Assembly: GCA_008690995.1 (NCBI GenBank)
Contig: VRMN01000001.1
Coordinates: 620,001-684,000 of the forward strand
Direction of reading: 5' to 3'
DNA: 64,000 nucleotides
From: Porphyridium purpureum
Taxonomy: Eukaryota; Rhodophyta; Bangiophyceae; Porphyridiales; Porphyridiaceae
Both the position numbers and the translations under genes were made by a program. Below the pieces are notes generated by a model. It made no database searches. It was given only the letters and a program-made list of their open reading frames with translations, and had not been told where the DNA came from. Below, piece by piece: positions 9,138 through 19,029 of this stretch (position 1 is its first letter; each line of letters opens with the position of its first letter).

Positions 9138-10451
9138 TTACTTCATGACAACTCTTTGCGTACCTTTCGACGCACGTTTCCTCAGCTCAGCCTTGCGCTT
9201 CTTGTCCTCGTACTTGATTTGCTCGTCACGGCTCATCTTGGCCACGCGCTCGTCCTCTAGACGCTTCTTCTCTCGCAGCTTCTCGTCCTTCTCTGCCTGC
9301 GAGTCCCGCGTTTTGACCTTTTCTTTGGTCTCGACCTCCTCGACCTTGCGCCGCAGCATGCGAGCACGCTCCAGACCTACAGCAGAGCGAGAGGAGCTCC
9401 ATTTAGGAATGCCGTCCGACAGGGTCACGAGAAGTTCAACAGAGCGCGCCATGATTTCTCCAACGGGCGTTTTGTTGATCGGGTGCAGATCGCACTCGAG
9501 AAACACAAGCTTCTTCTCCCCGAGCACTTGCGGCTCCGCGCCGCCGTCGCCCTGATCAGTGAGGTGAAGGCAGACCAAGAATTGCTTCATACTGAGCAAC
9601 AATGAAACCAAGCGCTCACTCTGAAACAGATTCGCTGCGTCGGGCGAATCTGACGCGAATACAAATTCGGCATCGTTGGGCAAGGTTCGCGCAAGCGCTC
9701 CCGGAAGTGGTTGCTTGTCGCAGTAAATATCAATGTCTGGGTGATGCGAACGATACAGCATGAGTTCTTCATTGCGGCAAATCAGAAGCACCAGCGGACT
9801 CAGCTTCGGGTCGAGCGGCATCACAAAGCGGAGCTTGTCATCCTCTGAATGAAACATCAGCGATTTCAATATGCCAAACAAGTCGTGTCTGGGGCGACAG
9901 TTCACGCGAAGCGTCAGCCCAGTCGGACAGTTCTTGCGCCCTGACGCGTAAGCGTACGCTTCATTCGAGGAGTTTTGGAACAAGATTTGCTCCGGGGTGC
10001 CCGGCGCGTGTACGCCGACATGCGCAAATCCGGCGGCGGTGAGCGCTGCCTTTGAAGCTGCGGCAATTGACCTTAAAAGCATCTCGTTCACTGTCCTCCC
10101 CGCCGCAAACACCAACGCGTAGATCAGCGCAAGTGCAAACGCCGCGATCTCTGCCTTGACCAGAATTCCATCATCGACACGACTTCGCGAGCCCACCATG
10201 GCGTCTACGTACTTCCCCACAAACGGGATCTTATTCACGTAACTTTGCGCCGCGAACGCCTTTTCCTGCGCAAAGCCAGGCGCGTGCGCCTCGCCGGACG
10301 CTTTCTCCGTGGACAACATGGGCGTCATATCCTGCACGTTGATTTCGTCGTCTTCCAAATCAGCGGCGGCACCCACGCGCACCATACCACACAACATTGT
10401 CGCCCCAAGCGCGACCACCACAGCTACGCGCCATTTCATGCTGCGACGCAT
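9138..10451 (-). CDS. CCDC47-like ER membrane protein (PAT complex subunit)
   Basis: CCDC47 (DUF1682 family) works at the ER translocon, where with Asterix it forms the PAT complex that chaperones partly hydrophilic membrane segments. The ATG at 10451 gives 437 residues and places a clear signal peptide at the start (WRVAVVVALGATMLCGMVRVGAAA). A short acidic luminal region (LEDDEINVQDM) follows, as in the animal protein. A single membrane helix (VKAEIAAFALALIYALVFAAGR) near residue 110 leads to a long cytosolic domain. The C-terminus is the family's charged coiled coil, with RDSQAEKDEKLREKKRLEDE and MSRDEQIKYEDKKRKAELRK. Two CTGTAC motifs lie about 140 bp upstream. The upstream open frame without ATG was not used. 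Confidence 0.87.
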   Translation of the reverse strand: MRRSMKWRVAVVVALGATMLCGMVRVGAAADLEDDEINVQDMTPMLSTEKASGEAHAPGFAQEKAFAAQSYVNKIPFVGKYVDAMVGSRSRVDDGILVKAEIAAFALALIYALVFAAGRTVNEMLLRSIAAASKAALTAAGFAHVGVHAPGTPEQILFQNSSNEAYAYASGRKNCPTGLTLRVNCRPRHDLFGILKSLMFHSEDDKLRFVMPLDPKLSPLVLLICRNEELMLYRSHHPDIDIYCDKQPLPGALARTLPNDAEFVFASDSPDAANLFQSERLVSLLLSMKQFLVCLHLTDQGDGGAEPQVLGEKKLVFLECDLHPINKTPVGEIMARSVELLVTLSDGIPKWSSSRSAVGLERARMLRRKVEEVETKEKVKTRDSQAEKDEKLREKKRLEDERVAKMSRDEQIKYEDKKRKAELRKRASKGTQRVVMK

Positions 10452-10582
10452 AATTAAAAGCCAGACCGGGCCAGACCAGATCCGATCCGATCCGATCGGC
10501 TCCGCTCCACTCTCGCTTCTCGACTTGCTTTCCCCCCTACTCGCGTCCGACAGGCGTCCCACACGAAACCAACATGCAATAA

Positions 10583-10600
10583 CTGTACCTACAGCTGTAC
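10583..10600. promoter_or_regulatory. Paired CTGTAC motifs upstream of the CCDC47-like gene
   Basis: CTGTAC occurs at 10583 and 10595, 12 bp apart, in the spacer upstream of the leftward CCDC47-like gene. The pairing and spacing resemble the pair at 6665-6681. This is a candidate promoter element inferred only from recurrence. Confidence 0.35.
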
Positions 10601-10679
10601 ACCATACTGGTCAGGCCGGAAAACAAGAAAATGCGCAAACGAGCTGTTTTTAGAGTAAAAAAGTACAGTGCACTGTTTC

Positions 10680-12278
10680 TTAGACATGAAGGCGACTTGC
10701 TTGAGCGCGCGCCTTCTTGACCTGGACGGCTTTGCACACGGCAACACTTTCCTCGTCGTCAGGGATGCAGCGCTTGAGGATAAAGTACACAGTCACTGTT
10801 GAGATGATGAGGCACGCCAGCGTGCCAAACACAACCATGACAATGGCCACAATGTTCCAAAAGATGCTGTCCTCCTTGATTGCGAAATGCGTCGCTGCAA
10901 TCGACGCCGTCAGCATCGGAAAGACGTACGCCCACCACACGATGGTGAACTTGTTGGTCCAAAATTGAGGCAGCAGCCGGAGGAGCAGCATGTAAATAAA
11001 GACGTCCGTGTAGAAGAAAAAGTCCCCGAAAAAGTAAGAGCCACTGCTGCTCGGCTCCTCGCCATGCGAGATAACGATGGACCACGTCGCCACGGCCGCT
11101 GCGCCCGGGGGCGCGAGGAACAGAAACATCGTTGGGCCCACCAGCTGCGCGTGATGTATGTACCGCTCCGCCAGTCGCTGGAATAACGTAAAGAATACAA
11201 CGGCCAGGAATAGGAGTCCCACTGAGAAGCAAAACATAGCAGCCGAAAGCTCGCCAAGCCGCGAACCTAGCGTGGCAAGCACAAAGTAGCCAATGACAGC
11301 CATCTGGTATAACGGATGAACATGCGCAAACATATTCGTCGCGCCAAACAGCCACTCGCCATAGATGAACAGGGACAGCAAAGTCTGATACGTAACACAT
11401 AAATAGAACATGACTCTGAGCGCGGTCTTATCCGCATGCATGAACTGCGGCACTGTGAGCAGCAAGTTGGTTGTCGCGATGAGCGGTGCCGCAAAAAAAT
11501 TGACGCGCCTGTAGTCCTTCAGATCGCTCCGGAAGCCAGCTGGAAAAGTGACAATGCGCGCAATGTACATTGCGGAAAATCCAACAAGTAAAATGGCTGT
11601 GACAAACCACATCACCTCACTTATTTGCGCGGGAGGATTCAGCCACGCAAACCCCGTGCTGAGTGTTTTCCAAAGACTGGTGAGCGCGGACCACCCAAGT
11701 GCGGGTCCAAAGTGCCCCACGTGACTCTGAACGAGAAGTGTCTTGCAGGTGCCCAGCTGGACAGTACTAAGTTCTTCCGGTGAGAGGCCACGAGCAACAT
11801 CTTCTTGCGTATGTACATGTCCTGTTTCTTGGCGACCTTGTCTGCTCTTCTCCTCTTTGCATTCCGTCGCCTCGATCTTTGACCACTCATCCTCATACAA
11901 AACCCCGTTCCCTGTCGAAACTATTTGCTTGCATCCAGAGCAATGGAAGCACTCGCCGGACGCTTCAGCTTCCCCCAACCGAGACGTGCTAGCGCCGACA
12001 CAACACCGACTCCCCACGGCATTGACCAAGGCGTCATTCAATGCGCGAGCGCCTCGACTGCAATCCGCACACAGCATGGACATCTTCTTCCTACTGGTAG
12101 CAACATTCGGAACTTCTGCGATACTTTCAGAAGCTGGCGCGTCAGTATTCGGTTGCTCTTGGCCTTCGTACGGGCGACCGGCGTCGGCGGCATCGTTCAC
12201 ATGCTGCGCCGGAACGCCGGAAACCTCGCTCGCATTTGCTCGCAACTCAGCCAGCGTGGTGCCATTCAAGAAGGACAT
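10680..12278 (-). CDS. SLAC1/TehA-family (TDT) anion channel or transporter with a LIM-like N-terminus
   Basis: The TDT family includes plant SLAC1 anion channels, bacterial TehA and fungal malate transporter Mae1. From the ATG at 12278 the protein has 532 residues. The last 360 residues contain about ten hydrophobic segments, from MWFVTAILLVGFSAMYIARI through TNLLLTVPQFM, YFVLATLGSRLGELSAAMFC, VGPTMFLFLAPPGAAAVATW, FFFYTDVFIYMLLL, VWWAYVFPMLTASIA and LACLIISTVTVYFIL. The APPGAA and WWAYVFP segments are typical of the fold. The cytosolic N-terminus is unusual: CADC near residue 60 and ECFHCSGCKQI about 45 residues later look like part of a LIM zinc finger. A pore Phe equivalent to that of SLAC1 could not be placed with certainty. 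Confidence 0.8.
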   Translation of the reverse strand: MSFLNGTTLAELRANASEVSGVPAQHVNDAADAGRPYEGQEQPNTDAPASESIAEVPNVATSRKKMSMLCADCSRGARALNDALVNAVGSRCCVGASTSRLGEAEASGECFHCSGCKQIVSTGNGVLYEDEWSKIEATECKEEKSRQGRQETGHVHTQEDVARGLSPEELSTVQLGTCKTLLVQSHVGHFGPALGWSALTSLWKTLSTGFAWLNPPAQISEVMWFVTAILLVGFSAMYIARIVTFPAGFRSDLKDYRRVNFFAAPLIATTNLLLTVPQFMHADKTALRVMFYLCVTYQTLLSLFIYGEWLFGATNMFAHVHPLYQMAVIGYFVLATLGSRLGELSAAMFCFSVGLLFLAVVFFTLFQRLAERYIHHAQLVGPTMFLFLAPPGAAAVATWSIVISHGEEPSSSGSYFFGDFFFYTDVFIYMLLLRLLPQFWTNKFTIVWWAYVFPMLTASIAATHFAIKEDSIFWNIVAIVMVVFGTLACLIISTVTVYFILKRCIPDDEESVAVCKAVQVKKARAQASRLHV

Positions 12279-12553
12279 TTTTGCCGGGCCACGAGACCGG
12301 CGCCGTCCGAGCTGCAGGGCATGAGCTTCTGTTCTTGCCAAACAGGTGGCGCCGGTCTGGCGCAGCGCTGGCTGGCTGCTGCGTGGAGCTACTTTCCGTG
12401 CGCACGATGTTTCTGCTTCTCTTGTAAAACAAGCTGGTTTTCTATATTAACTTGTGGAGAAATGGTTGGTGAGGGAGAAAAACGTGACCCCACGAGCGCT
12501 GGCCAGGTTTGGAATTCGATGTGGATGGCCCCTTGCAGCGCAGCAAGATCGAC

Positions 12554-12832
12554 ATGCGGTGGAGTTTGGTGGCGCGCATGCCGCGACCGGTATGGAAAGG
12601 CCCCTTTGCGGATCCTCTGGTCGGGAATCCCGAGAAGGGTACGCGACGGAGCATGATTTTGCCAGAGTGGATCGGCAAGACCATTCTCGTGCACAGCGGC
12701 AAAGATTGGCAGCCTGTGGTAGTGAACAATAAGATGGTGGGACACAGGCTCGGCGAGTTCGTACTGACAAAGAAGGCGGTTGTGCACCAAGGCAAGCTCG
12801 CCGACGCCCAAAAGGGCTCGAAAAAGAAGTAA
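12554..12832 (+). CDS. Organellar (probably mitochondrial) ribosomal protein uS19
   Basis: uS19 sits in the head of the small ribosomal subunit near the A site. The 92-residue product from the ATG at 12554 has the family order: RPVWKGPFADPLV at the start, RRSMILPEWIGKTILVHSG in the middle, and VNNKMVGHRLGEFVLTKK at the end, with a basic tail. Length equals that of bacterial S19. Red algal plastids encode their own rps19, so a nuclear copy most likely serves mitochondria; the Met-Arg-Trp-Ser start may be part of a short import signal. The frame is open for 15 codons upstream without an ATG. Confidence 0.85.
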   Translation: MRWSLVARMPRPVWKGPFADPLVGNPEKGTRRSMILPEWIGKTILVHSGKDWQPVVVNNKMVGHRLGEFVLTKKAVVHQGKLADAQKGSKKK

Positions 12833-13571
12833 GGAGACGCTGCGGAGGGCGGTCTTCACGAAGGGCGGACGCTGTGACTTTCTCGCGTTTGTGAAAGCAC
12901 CCAGTCATCTGATGCTGAAGCGAAGTGGTTGCCGACAAGACATGGTGGGCGAGAAATGATTCGGTAAGGCCTGCGAATCTCGGCCTGCTTCACTAGGAGA
13001 TCCAGACAGCTTGAATCCGAGTTGACATTCTTGACTCGCGAACCTACTGCGATAGGGCTCGCCCCTATGGATTCTGTGAAAAGTTTTACAAGTTACTTGA
13101 TCTCGGGATCGAAGGCTTATTTCGTGCTTCAGGAAAAAAAAATCGCTTCCCCGCGTTAAAGCGCACATGTCGGCGTAGCCTCGAATACGTTTCGCAAACA
13201 CCGTACGCAGCAGTCTTGCCACAGCTGCTGGTCGCTTTCTTCATCTATGTGTATCAAGACCGAAAATGCGAATGGCGTGATTGTAACAAAAATACCCGTT
13301 GGGGTAGCGGGTAACTTCGTCTCTGTGCGAGCGTAGATGAGCGAACGCGGTTCGGCCAGGCTCAACTGCGAATCCTGCGTTCGCGGACGAATCGCACGCC
13401 TCAAACCCAACGCGATACGGCATTCGTTTCACGGTAGGTCTAAAATCGCATGATCCCGCCTTGACCCAGTGCCCAAATGAACCGCTCTTACCACAGCTGC
13501 ATTTCACGTACACTGAATATCTTTTCCATTTCTGCCATTTCCGTACTTTTCCCGCGCCGCTCGCTGAAGTC
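12833..13571. other. 739-bp spacer, one unassigned open stretch
   Basis: No family is recognisable. On the minus strand a frame stays open from about 13560 to 13241 and contains a short Cys pair (VKCSCGKSGSFGHW) and YFCYNHAIRIFG; a second minus frame overlaps it (13156-13410). Neither has a sensible start or a known motif. The spacer separates the convergent uS19 and lipase genes, so it should hold two terminators and nothing else is evident. Confidence 0.35.
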
Positions 13572-14846
13572 CTATTCCAAAGTATCCTGAAGATCAACCA
13601 GCAGCTCCTTGGCCATGTGCTGAACGGCACGCTGGCCCGGCGAGTTGATCCATCCTTCCACCGGGTGTCTTGCCATAGCAACAATTCGGTTGTGCGCGAT
13701 GGGAAGCGGCACAGGAAAGTCCACACAAACCGTACGCCAGCCTACGGCACGCAAACGGGCTGCCATGAATTCTTCCAAGCTTACCGGAATGCCAGTCATG
13801 GGTTTCGGGGATGTTGCTGCTAAGTTGAGACGATCACGTAGGTTCGTCTCTATACCTTTCTCATCTACCTCCGTCGCTGCTCCTGTCACTATATCTGCAG
13901 TTGCAATGCTGCCGTCCACTCTCCGCACGGCCTTGGACATTCGCTTCACCAGCACTTCCGCAGGCTCTGGTCGAATGCGGAAACTGGCGACGTGCCTGTC
14001 AGGGATTACGAGCGCTCGTGAAGACACGTCCATCTCTACATTCGTCAAGTATGGTAGCTCTTCACTGCTCACCTCATGTTCGTACCAGATGCGGCATCCG
14101 TCGACGTGCCGATCTTCAATGATGGTCGCGTTGCGAGGAGGCACGAACTCAGGCTGTACACGGAGCTGCTGCAAATGTGGCTGAAGCGTTGCGGTCCCGA
14201 AAGGAACCATGAAGTCATTAGCCGTATTCGCATACAGCACGCGCCGTTTGAAGGCACGCAGAGACGTGAGAAAAGGAAGCGTGGTATCCCGGCACATTTC
14301 CGCGAGCAACGGTTCACCTTGATCATTGGCCTTGTCCAGGAGCACCATTTGCTGCCCTGTCAAGCCAAACAGCAAGCGAACAATCCACAGCAACGGGGTC
14401 GGGCAAAAGCGCAACCAGCCAAAGCTGCGAACGCCCAAATGCGGTGACGCAACGGCCATAATGATATTTGGTTGCAGCCCGGCAACAGTGTTCGTTTCGT
14501 GGTCGTACAGCAGCGCGACGGCGTACCGGGCGTACAAACCGCCGAGTGAGAAACCTACGACCGAAATGCGCTGGAGCGACCTCGCGACTGGCAGCGCAGT
14601 GATGCGCCGAATATCATCCGCCACGCGCCGCGCGCCTGCCGCTACGCCGTCCGTAGTTTTCCGTTCGTTGACTCGCGTGGCGTGCACCATAATCCCGCGC
14701 TGAGAGCGTACTTCATCGTCTTCAATGATCTTTTGAAAGAATCCCAGATCTTCTGGCGTGCCCTTGAGGCCATGCACTAAGACCAGCAAGTGGGTTTTCG
14801 ATGCCATGTGTTCAGTTGCAGCATCCAGCCCAATCGGCATGTCCAT
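13572..14846 (-). CDS. DUF676-family serine esterase/lipase-like protein
   Basis: The protein has an alpha/beta-hydrolase fold of the DUF676 type, which includes putative lipases and the yeast ROG1 family of monoacylglycerol/phospholipid hydrolases. Starting at the ATG at 14846 it has 424 residues. LLVLVHGLKGTPEDLGFF gives the oxyanion-hole HG. VVGFSLGGLYARY carries the nucleophile Ser in GxSxG. ASPHLGVRSFG and the strand VLYANTANDFMVPFGTATL, with the likely acid Asp, follow at family spacing. The frame stays open for a further 136 codons to an ATG at 15254; that stretch is Cys/Arg/Ser-rich and could be an organelle-targeting extension, so the true start is uncertain. The substrate is not predictable. 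Confidence 0.82.
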   Translation of the reverse strand: MDMPIGLDAATEHMASKTHLLVLVHGLKGTPEDLGFFQKIIEDDEVRSQRGIMVHATRVNERKTTDGVAAGARRVADDIRRITALPVARSLQRISVVGFSLGGLYARYAVALLYDHETNTVAGLQPNIIMAVASPHLGVRSFGWLRFCPTPLLWIVRLLFGLTGQQMVLLDKANDQGEPLLAEMCRDTTLPFLTSLRAFKRRVLYANTANDFMVPFGTATLQPHLQQLRVQPEFVPPRNATIIEDRHVDGCRIWYEHEVSSEELPYLTNVEMDVSSRALVIPDRHVASFRIRPEPAEVLVKRMSKAVRRVDGSIATADIVTGAATEVDEKGIETNLRDRLNLAATSPKPMTGIPVSLEEFMAARLRAVGWRTVCVDFPVPLPIAHNRIVAMARHPVEGWINSPGQRAVQHMAKELLVDLQDTLE

Positions 14847-15448
14847 TGCAGCGCGTTTGTGCTGGCTCGGCCCGTTGCTCAGACTTCTACGCACCTGCAG
14901 ACGTGAATATAGGCGATAGCCCTGCACTGAAGCACGTAGTGTGCTCTGTCCAACTGCGCACTGGCCCCGCTTCGGCTGTGGCGCCGCCGGCCTGTCCTTG
15001 TCCGCACAAACCGGACACGCCCCCTTTGCAACACTGGCGGATGTTATCACGGGCTTACAAACGAGAACAAACAAAGGCCCGTACCACTCGAGAGAAATTC
15101 GGGAGCTGTTCGTAGCGTCAAGCGCGCCACTCTGTAAATTGCTGATCGATCCAGTCCGACCAATTCGGCGCGAAAGTTGAAGGAGCTCGTTCGTTGACCC
15201 GGGACAATGGAATACCACACGCGCCGAACACCGCGACAGCCGCGAATCCCACATGCGCAAGGGAGAATGCCCCGTACTCCCTGGGCAGCTGCGGCCACGT
15301 GATCGACCCGTGATGTATGTCGAAGCGGCACAACGTGGCGGCCGCGTTGTTCATTCGCTTGTCAGCTGACCAACTCAAACAAATTAGGGTTTTGAATTTA
15401 GGAGAGGGCGGGCAGATGGGGTTGGTCAGCGTGCGGCTGCTACTACAG
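14847..15448. other. 602-bp spacer or N-terminal extension of the lipase gene
   Basis: The lipase frame continues open through here up to 15254, so part may be coding. If not, it is the 5' region of the lipase gene plus the 3' region of the phosphomannomutase gene, both leftward. No other coding signal or repeat is seen. Confidence 0.4.
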
Positions 15449-16225
15449 CTACTGGTCGAGGAAGAGCGCTTTGCACTCTCGGATTGTGTCTTCGTACGTC
15501 TTGACACTGTGCCCGACAGTGCGCTCGCTCTCATAGATCTCATGGTCGTTTCCGCCGGCAAACGTCTTGTCGCCAAAGAAATGGATCGTTTTGAAGTCGT
15601 CCAAGAAGCGCAGGCAGTACGTCTTGTCCCACCCGCGCGGAAACACGTCAAAGCTAATCTGCCCGCCAATTGAGTACACCAGGTCCATCTCCGCAAACTC
15701 CTTCTTGAGCGCCTCGACCATGCTCTTGCGAATGCCGTGCTCCAAGTCGTACCTTTCGTACTCGTCACGCTCTGCCTGCGAGCAGTTGCGCCCAATGGGG
15801 CTCACATTCAGCATTCCCTTGCGGAACTCGATGAACGTGCCGCGCTTGACCGGCAGCGTGAGCTCGGAAAAGTACTTCAAAATGTAGTTGATGAGCTTCT
15901 GCAGCTTTTCCTCGCCCAGAAAATCGGCCATAGACGTTTCGTTGATGAGTTCCCGCTCCTTGAAGCCGACCAAACCGTTCTCGGAAAAGGTGTAATCGAA
16001 CAGATCCAGCACATTCTCGCCGAGCTGCTCAAGCTGCTTGGACAGGTCCGATCCGCCCACCATGCCGACATACACCTTTTCACGAAGCAACGCGAGCGTC
16101 TCGAGCATATCTTGCGTAACCTTGTTCCTGGGCTTTGTGAGAGTGCCGTCCACATCAAACAACACGATCACGTCCTTACTCCTCATCTCAGTGGCGGCGC
16201 GCTTCTGCCCCGCGTGCTCCCCCAT
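15449..16225 (-). CDS. PMM: Phosphomannomutase
   Basis: PMM converts mannose-6-phosphate to mannose-1-phosphate in the cytosol, the step that feeds GDP-mannose for N-glycans and sulfated cell-wall polysaccharide. The frame is open far upstream, but the ATG at 16225 gives 258 residues, the usual length of eukaryotic [16 protein letters not shown] carries the catalytic Asp pair of the HAD fold. [62 protein letters not shown] and [19 protein letters not shown] are all intact substrate- and Mg-binding motifs. The upstream region contains a duplicated CTGTAC array. Confidence 0.95.
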   Translation of the reverse strand: MGEHAGQKRAATEMRSKDVIVLFDVDGTLTKPRNKVTQDMLETLALLREKVYVGMVGGSDLSKQLEQLGENVLDLFDYTFSENGLVGFKERELINETSMADFLGEEKLQKLINYILKYFSELTLPVKRGTFIEFRKGMLNVSPIGRNCSQAERDEYERYDLEHGIRKSMVEALKKEFAEMDLVYSIGGQISFDVFPRGWDKTYCLRFLDDFKTIHFFGDKTFAGGNDHEIYESERTVGHSVKTYEDTIRECKALFLDQ

Positions 16226-17009
16226 CGCGACCGCGCACCTCCTCGTGCTGCCTCTCCTCACCACACACTGTTTCGCACCCGTGTCCACGACAAATCGCAC
16301 GTGTCTGCTCCCCACTGCGCACGCACAACACCGCACGCCACGTTCACGCTTCTCCACACCACGCACACATCCACCACCAACCCACCCCAACCCAAACCCC
16401 AATCCCATGCCGGCCTTCCTGTCCTTCTCCCTCACCCACTTTCGGTTTCCCGGTCCTTTCACCCACGCCACCTTCTAGGTCCATCATCAACACACAAACA
16501 CACACACAAAGTCCGACAAAAACACTGTACCCTATGAAAACGAAGTCAATTTATCACAAACCATTCACTGTACATCGGCACGCACACACACACACGTTGA
16601 CGAATCGACCGCACTACTGTACCCCATTTAAATTGAGGCCAGATTATCACAAACCGGTCACTGTACACCCACCCCCACCGCCACAATCTCCGTCGCGTTT
16701 GTGTGTTCTGCGGCTCCTGCGACGACTTGAAGACGCGCGCTTACTAGTACTAATCATCATACCACCTCGGTTTCCTCAGAGCTGCTTGGTTAAGGGTACG
16801 ACTGGTAGAAAATACCCTGATGTGTGCGCCCGCGGGGGTTTGAGCCGGATGGTTTGTATATGAAAATGGACGGTTTTGATAGGCGGGTGTGCGGTTCATG
16901 ATTGGGGCGATGCCGGTGGGTGAGGGGATTTGAGGGGTGAGAGAACAGAGGGAGGGAGGAAGCGAGAGAGTGGGAGAGCGGGAGGTAGAGACTCAGGGAG
17001 ACAGGGGGA
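16226..17009. other. Divergent 784-bp spacer of PMM and MATE genes
   Basis: This is pyrimidine-rich on the PMM side (16230-16480) and purine-rich on the MATE side (16920-17000), as expected for two divergent 5' regions. It holds the CTGTAC array described separately. No coding signal is seen. Confidence 0.5.
16525..16666. repeat. Duplicated promoter unit with four CTGTAC motifs
   Basis: CTGTAC occurs at 16525, 16568, 16617 and 16661. The first and third are both followed by CCYAT; the second and fourth both follow TTATCACAAACC with a short TCA link. The whole two-motif unit is thus repeated with a period of about 92 bp. A tandem duplication of a functional promoter element upstream of PMM (leftward) or the MATE gene (rightward) is the simplest reading. 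Confidence 0.6.
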
Positions 17010-18734
17010 ATGGAGGCGTTTGTGGGGTACGCTGGGGTTAGTCATGCGGCTTATTTATGCGAGCGCGCGAAGCGTGCTGCGGTGCCGGTGCAGCGATGGA
17101 CCCGATCGCCGGCGCCGCGCTGCGTGGTGTGTGAGCGGCGATGGCTGGCGCCGAGACGGCACCGCGCTCGCGCGACGCCCCGCCTGAAAGGTCCGCTGGG
17201 CGCGTCGTTGTCGTCGTCTTCCTCCGCGTCCTCGTCGTCCTCGTCGGATGGGTCAAGTAGTAATCGGGAGGAGACGGACCACACAAAGCTCGCGCCCGTC
17301 CAGAGAACGGGCGAGATTTTGGCGGGTGACATGGACGCGGGTAAGCAGTGTTCAAGTGAGGATGAAAATATCGAATTGCCAGAAGAGACATTTCGAGAGT
17401 ACTTGGTGACCGCTTTCAAGCGAAATCCAATAGACCGGGATATTTTGAGGCTTGCTCTCCCCGCGGTCGGCGCGCTTGCGCTGGACCCGCTGGTCGCGTT
17501 GGCCGATACCGCTCTCATTGGGCGTCTGGGCTCAATCGCGTTGGGAGGCGTCGGCATTTCGAATAATGTGTTCAACCTCTCCTTTACAGTTTTCAACTTT
17601 CTCGGTATGGCGACGACACCGACCATTGCGCAGCACTACGGGAGAGGAGACCTGGCGAAGGCCTCGCGGACTATTGCACGCGGCCTGTGGATCTCGGCCA
17701 CCGTCGGACTGGTAGCCATGGCCTTGCTCAGCGTAGCAAGTCGGCAAGTCGTAGCCTTTTTCGGCGCAAATGAGCTCGTCGCGCCGCAAGCAGTTAGGTA
17801 CTTGCGAATGCGGCTGATCGCGGCGCCGTTTTTCCTGGGTGGTATGGTCTGCCAAGGAGCATTCCGGGGCTTCCAGGACACACAGACGCCCTTCTTGATG
17901 GCAATTCTGGCCAACACGGTCAACCTCTCGCTGTTCCCCTTGCTCATCTTTGGCGCCGGCATGGGCGTGCAAGGAGCTGGACTCGCGACGGCTTTGTCTC
18001 AAATCACACTCACAAGCGGGCTCTTCATTCTATTGGTGAAGAAAAAGATGCTGAACCTCACCGATCTTTTCCGAGTCCCGGAATTTGCCAAGTTGATTCC
18101 CATGCTACGGACGGGCGCGATTTTGTCCGTGCGCACATTTTCAATCCTTTCGACAGTTTCACTCGCCACGGCAACCGCAGCGCGCATGGGAAACGTGGAG
18201 AGTGCTGCCTTTGAGGTGACTCGACAAGTATGGGCGCTCTTTGCTCGCCTCCTTGACGCGGTCTCGGTCGCCGCACAGTCGCTCATCCCTGTTGAACTAG
18301 GCAAAAAGAAGTATGTACGGGCACGGCAAGTTTCTCGCCGGCTCCTACAAGTAGGATTCTTGCTTGGTCTGCTGTTCTGCGGTATTTTGCAAGGGCTGGG
18401 TGCCAAAATGGCGAGTATTTTCTCCCGGGATCCGGCGGTGGTAGCCATGATTGCGGCCTGCTTCCCCTTGATGGCCTTCTTTGAACCATTGAACGGCCTC
18501 GTGTTCGTGCTCGATGGCTGTTTCACCGCCGGTCGACAATTTGTCTACCTCGCAGGTGCAATCTTCACCGCGTCGGTTTGTGCCTGGTCGGCGCTTTACG
18601 TCACTCGCGCTCTGAATCTCGGGCTGCTCGCTGTTTGGGCGAGTTTGAACCTGATGATGGTGCTTCGGTGCATTTTGCTGGGCGTCCGGTACTATTCAAA
18701 AGCATCGCCTGTACCAAAGCGAAAGGATGGCTAG
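17010..18734 (+). CDS. MATE-family (DinF-like) transporter, probably plastid-envelope
   Basis: MATE proteins export organic cations, organic acids or hormones by H+ or Na+ antiport. The 574-residue product starts at a true ATG. The first 110 residues are rich in Arg, Ala and Ser, with a long poly-Ser stretch, and resemble a plastid transit peptide. The core starts at NPIDRDILRLALPAVGALAL and shows ADTALIGRLGSIALGGVGIS, the family's first repeat. FRGFQDTQTPFLMAILANTVN ends the first half, and the second half runs from LIPMLRTGAILSVRT to NLGLLAVWASLNLMMVLR. About twelve membrane helices are present. The sequence is closest in style to the plant EDS5/MTX and bacterial DinF branch, which in plants is plastidial; substrate unknown. 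Confidence 0.88.
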   Translation: MEAFVGYAGVSHAAYLCERAKRAAVPVQRWTRSPAPRCVVCERRWLAPRRHRARATPRLKGPLGASLSSSSSASSSSSSDGSSSNREETDHTKLAPVQRTGEILAGDMDAGKQCSSEDENIELPEETFREYLVTAFKRNPIDRDILRLALPAVGALALDPLVALADTALIGRLGSIALGGVGISNNVFNLSFTVFNFLGMATTPTIAQHYGRGDLAKASRTIARGLWISATVGLVAMALLSVASRQVVAFFGANELVAPQAVRYLRMRLIAAPFFLGGMVCQGAFRGFQDTQTPFLMAILANTVNLSLFPLLIFGAGMGVQGAGLATALSQITLTSGLFILLVKKKMLNLTDLFRVPEFAKLIPMLRTGAILSVRTFSILSTVSLATATAARMGNVESAAFEVTRQVWALFARLLDAVSVAAQSLIPVELGKKKYVRARQVSRRLLQVGFLLGLLFCGILQGLGAKMASIFSRDPAVVAMIAACFPLMAFFEPLNGLVFVLDGCFTAGRQFVYLAGAIFTASVCAWSALYVTRALNLGLLAVWASLNLMMVLRCILLGVRYYSKASPVPKRKDG

Positions 18735-19029
18735 TTGGGGCTCGACTCGGCCAATCCTGTATGGGACGTGCGCGCCAACACAGTGGTCATGGTGCCATTT
18801 GACACGATCCCGAATGTGCTGCATTCAGCACACTATGTAAGTTGATAGGAACGGAGAAAAGGGTTAAAATAGGAAATGTCACAGCGCGCAAGCGTTCGAT
18901 TGCGGACGACATGCACATTCTCTGGCGCACCCCTTGGAACTGCTTGAGAAACGAACATCGCATACTCGCGCCGCCCGGGATGGTGGTCTTCCAGTCCTCC
19001 CCCATTCGCCTTGGTAAGGAGTGCCGCCC
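18735..19029. other. Convergent 3' spacer of MATE and Sec24 genes
   Basis: These 295 bp separate two convergent stop codons. No motif or coding sequence is recognised. Confidence 0.4.

Noticed and set aside
13241-13726. 161-codon minus-strand frame overlapping the lipase C-terminus
   Set aside because: Half of it is out of frame with the lipase, which clearly is coding there; the remainder has no start or family.
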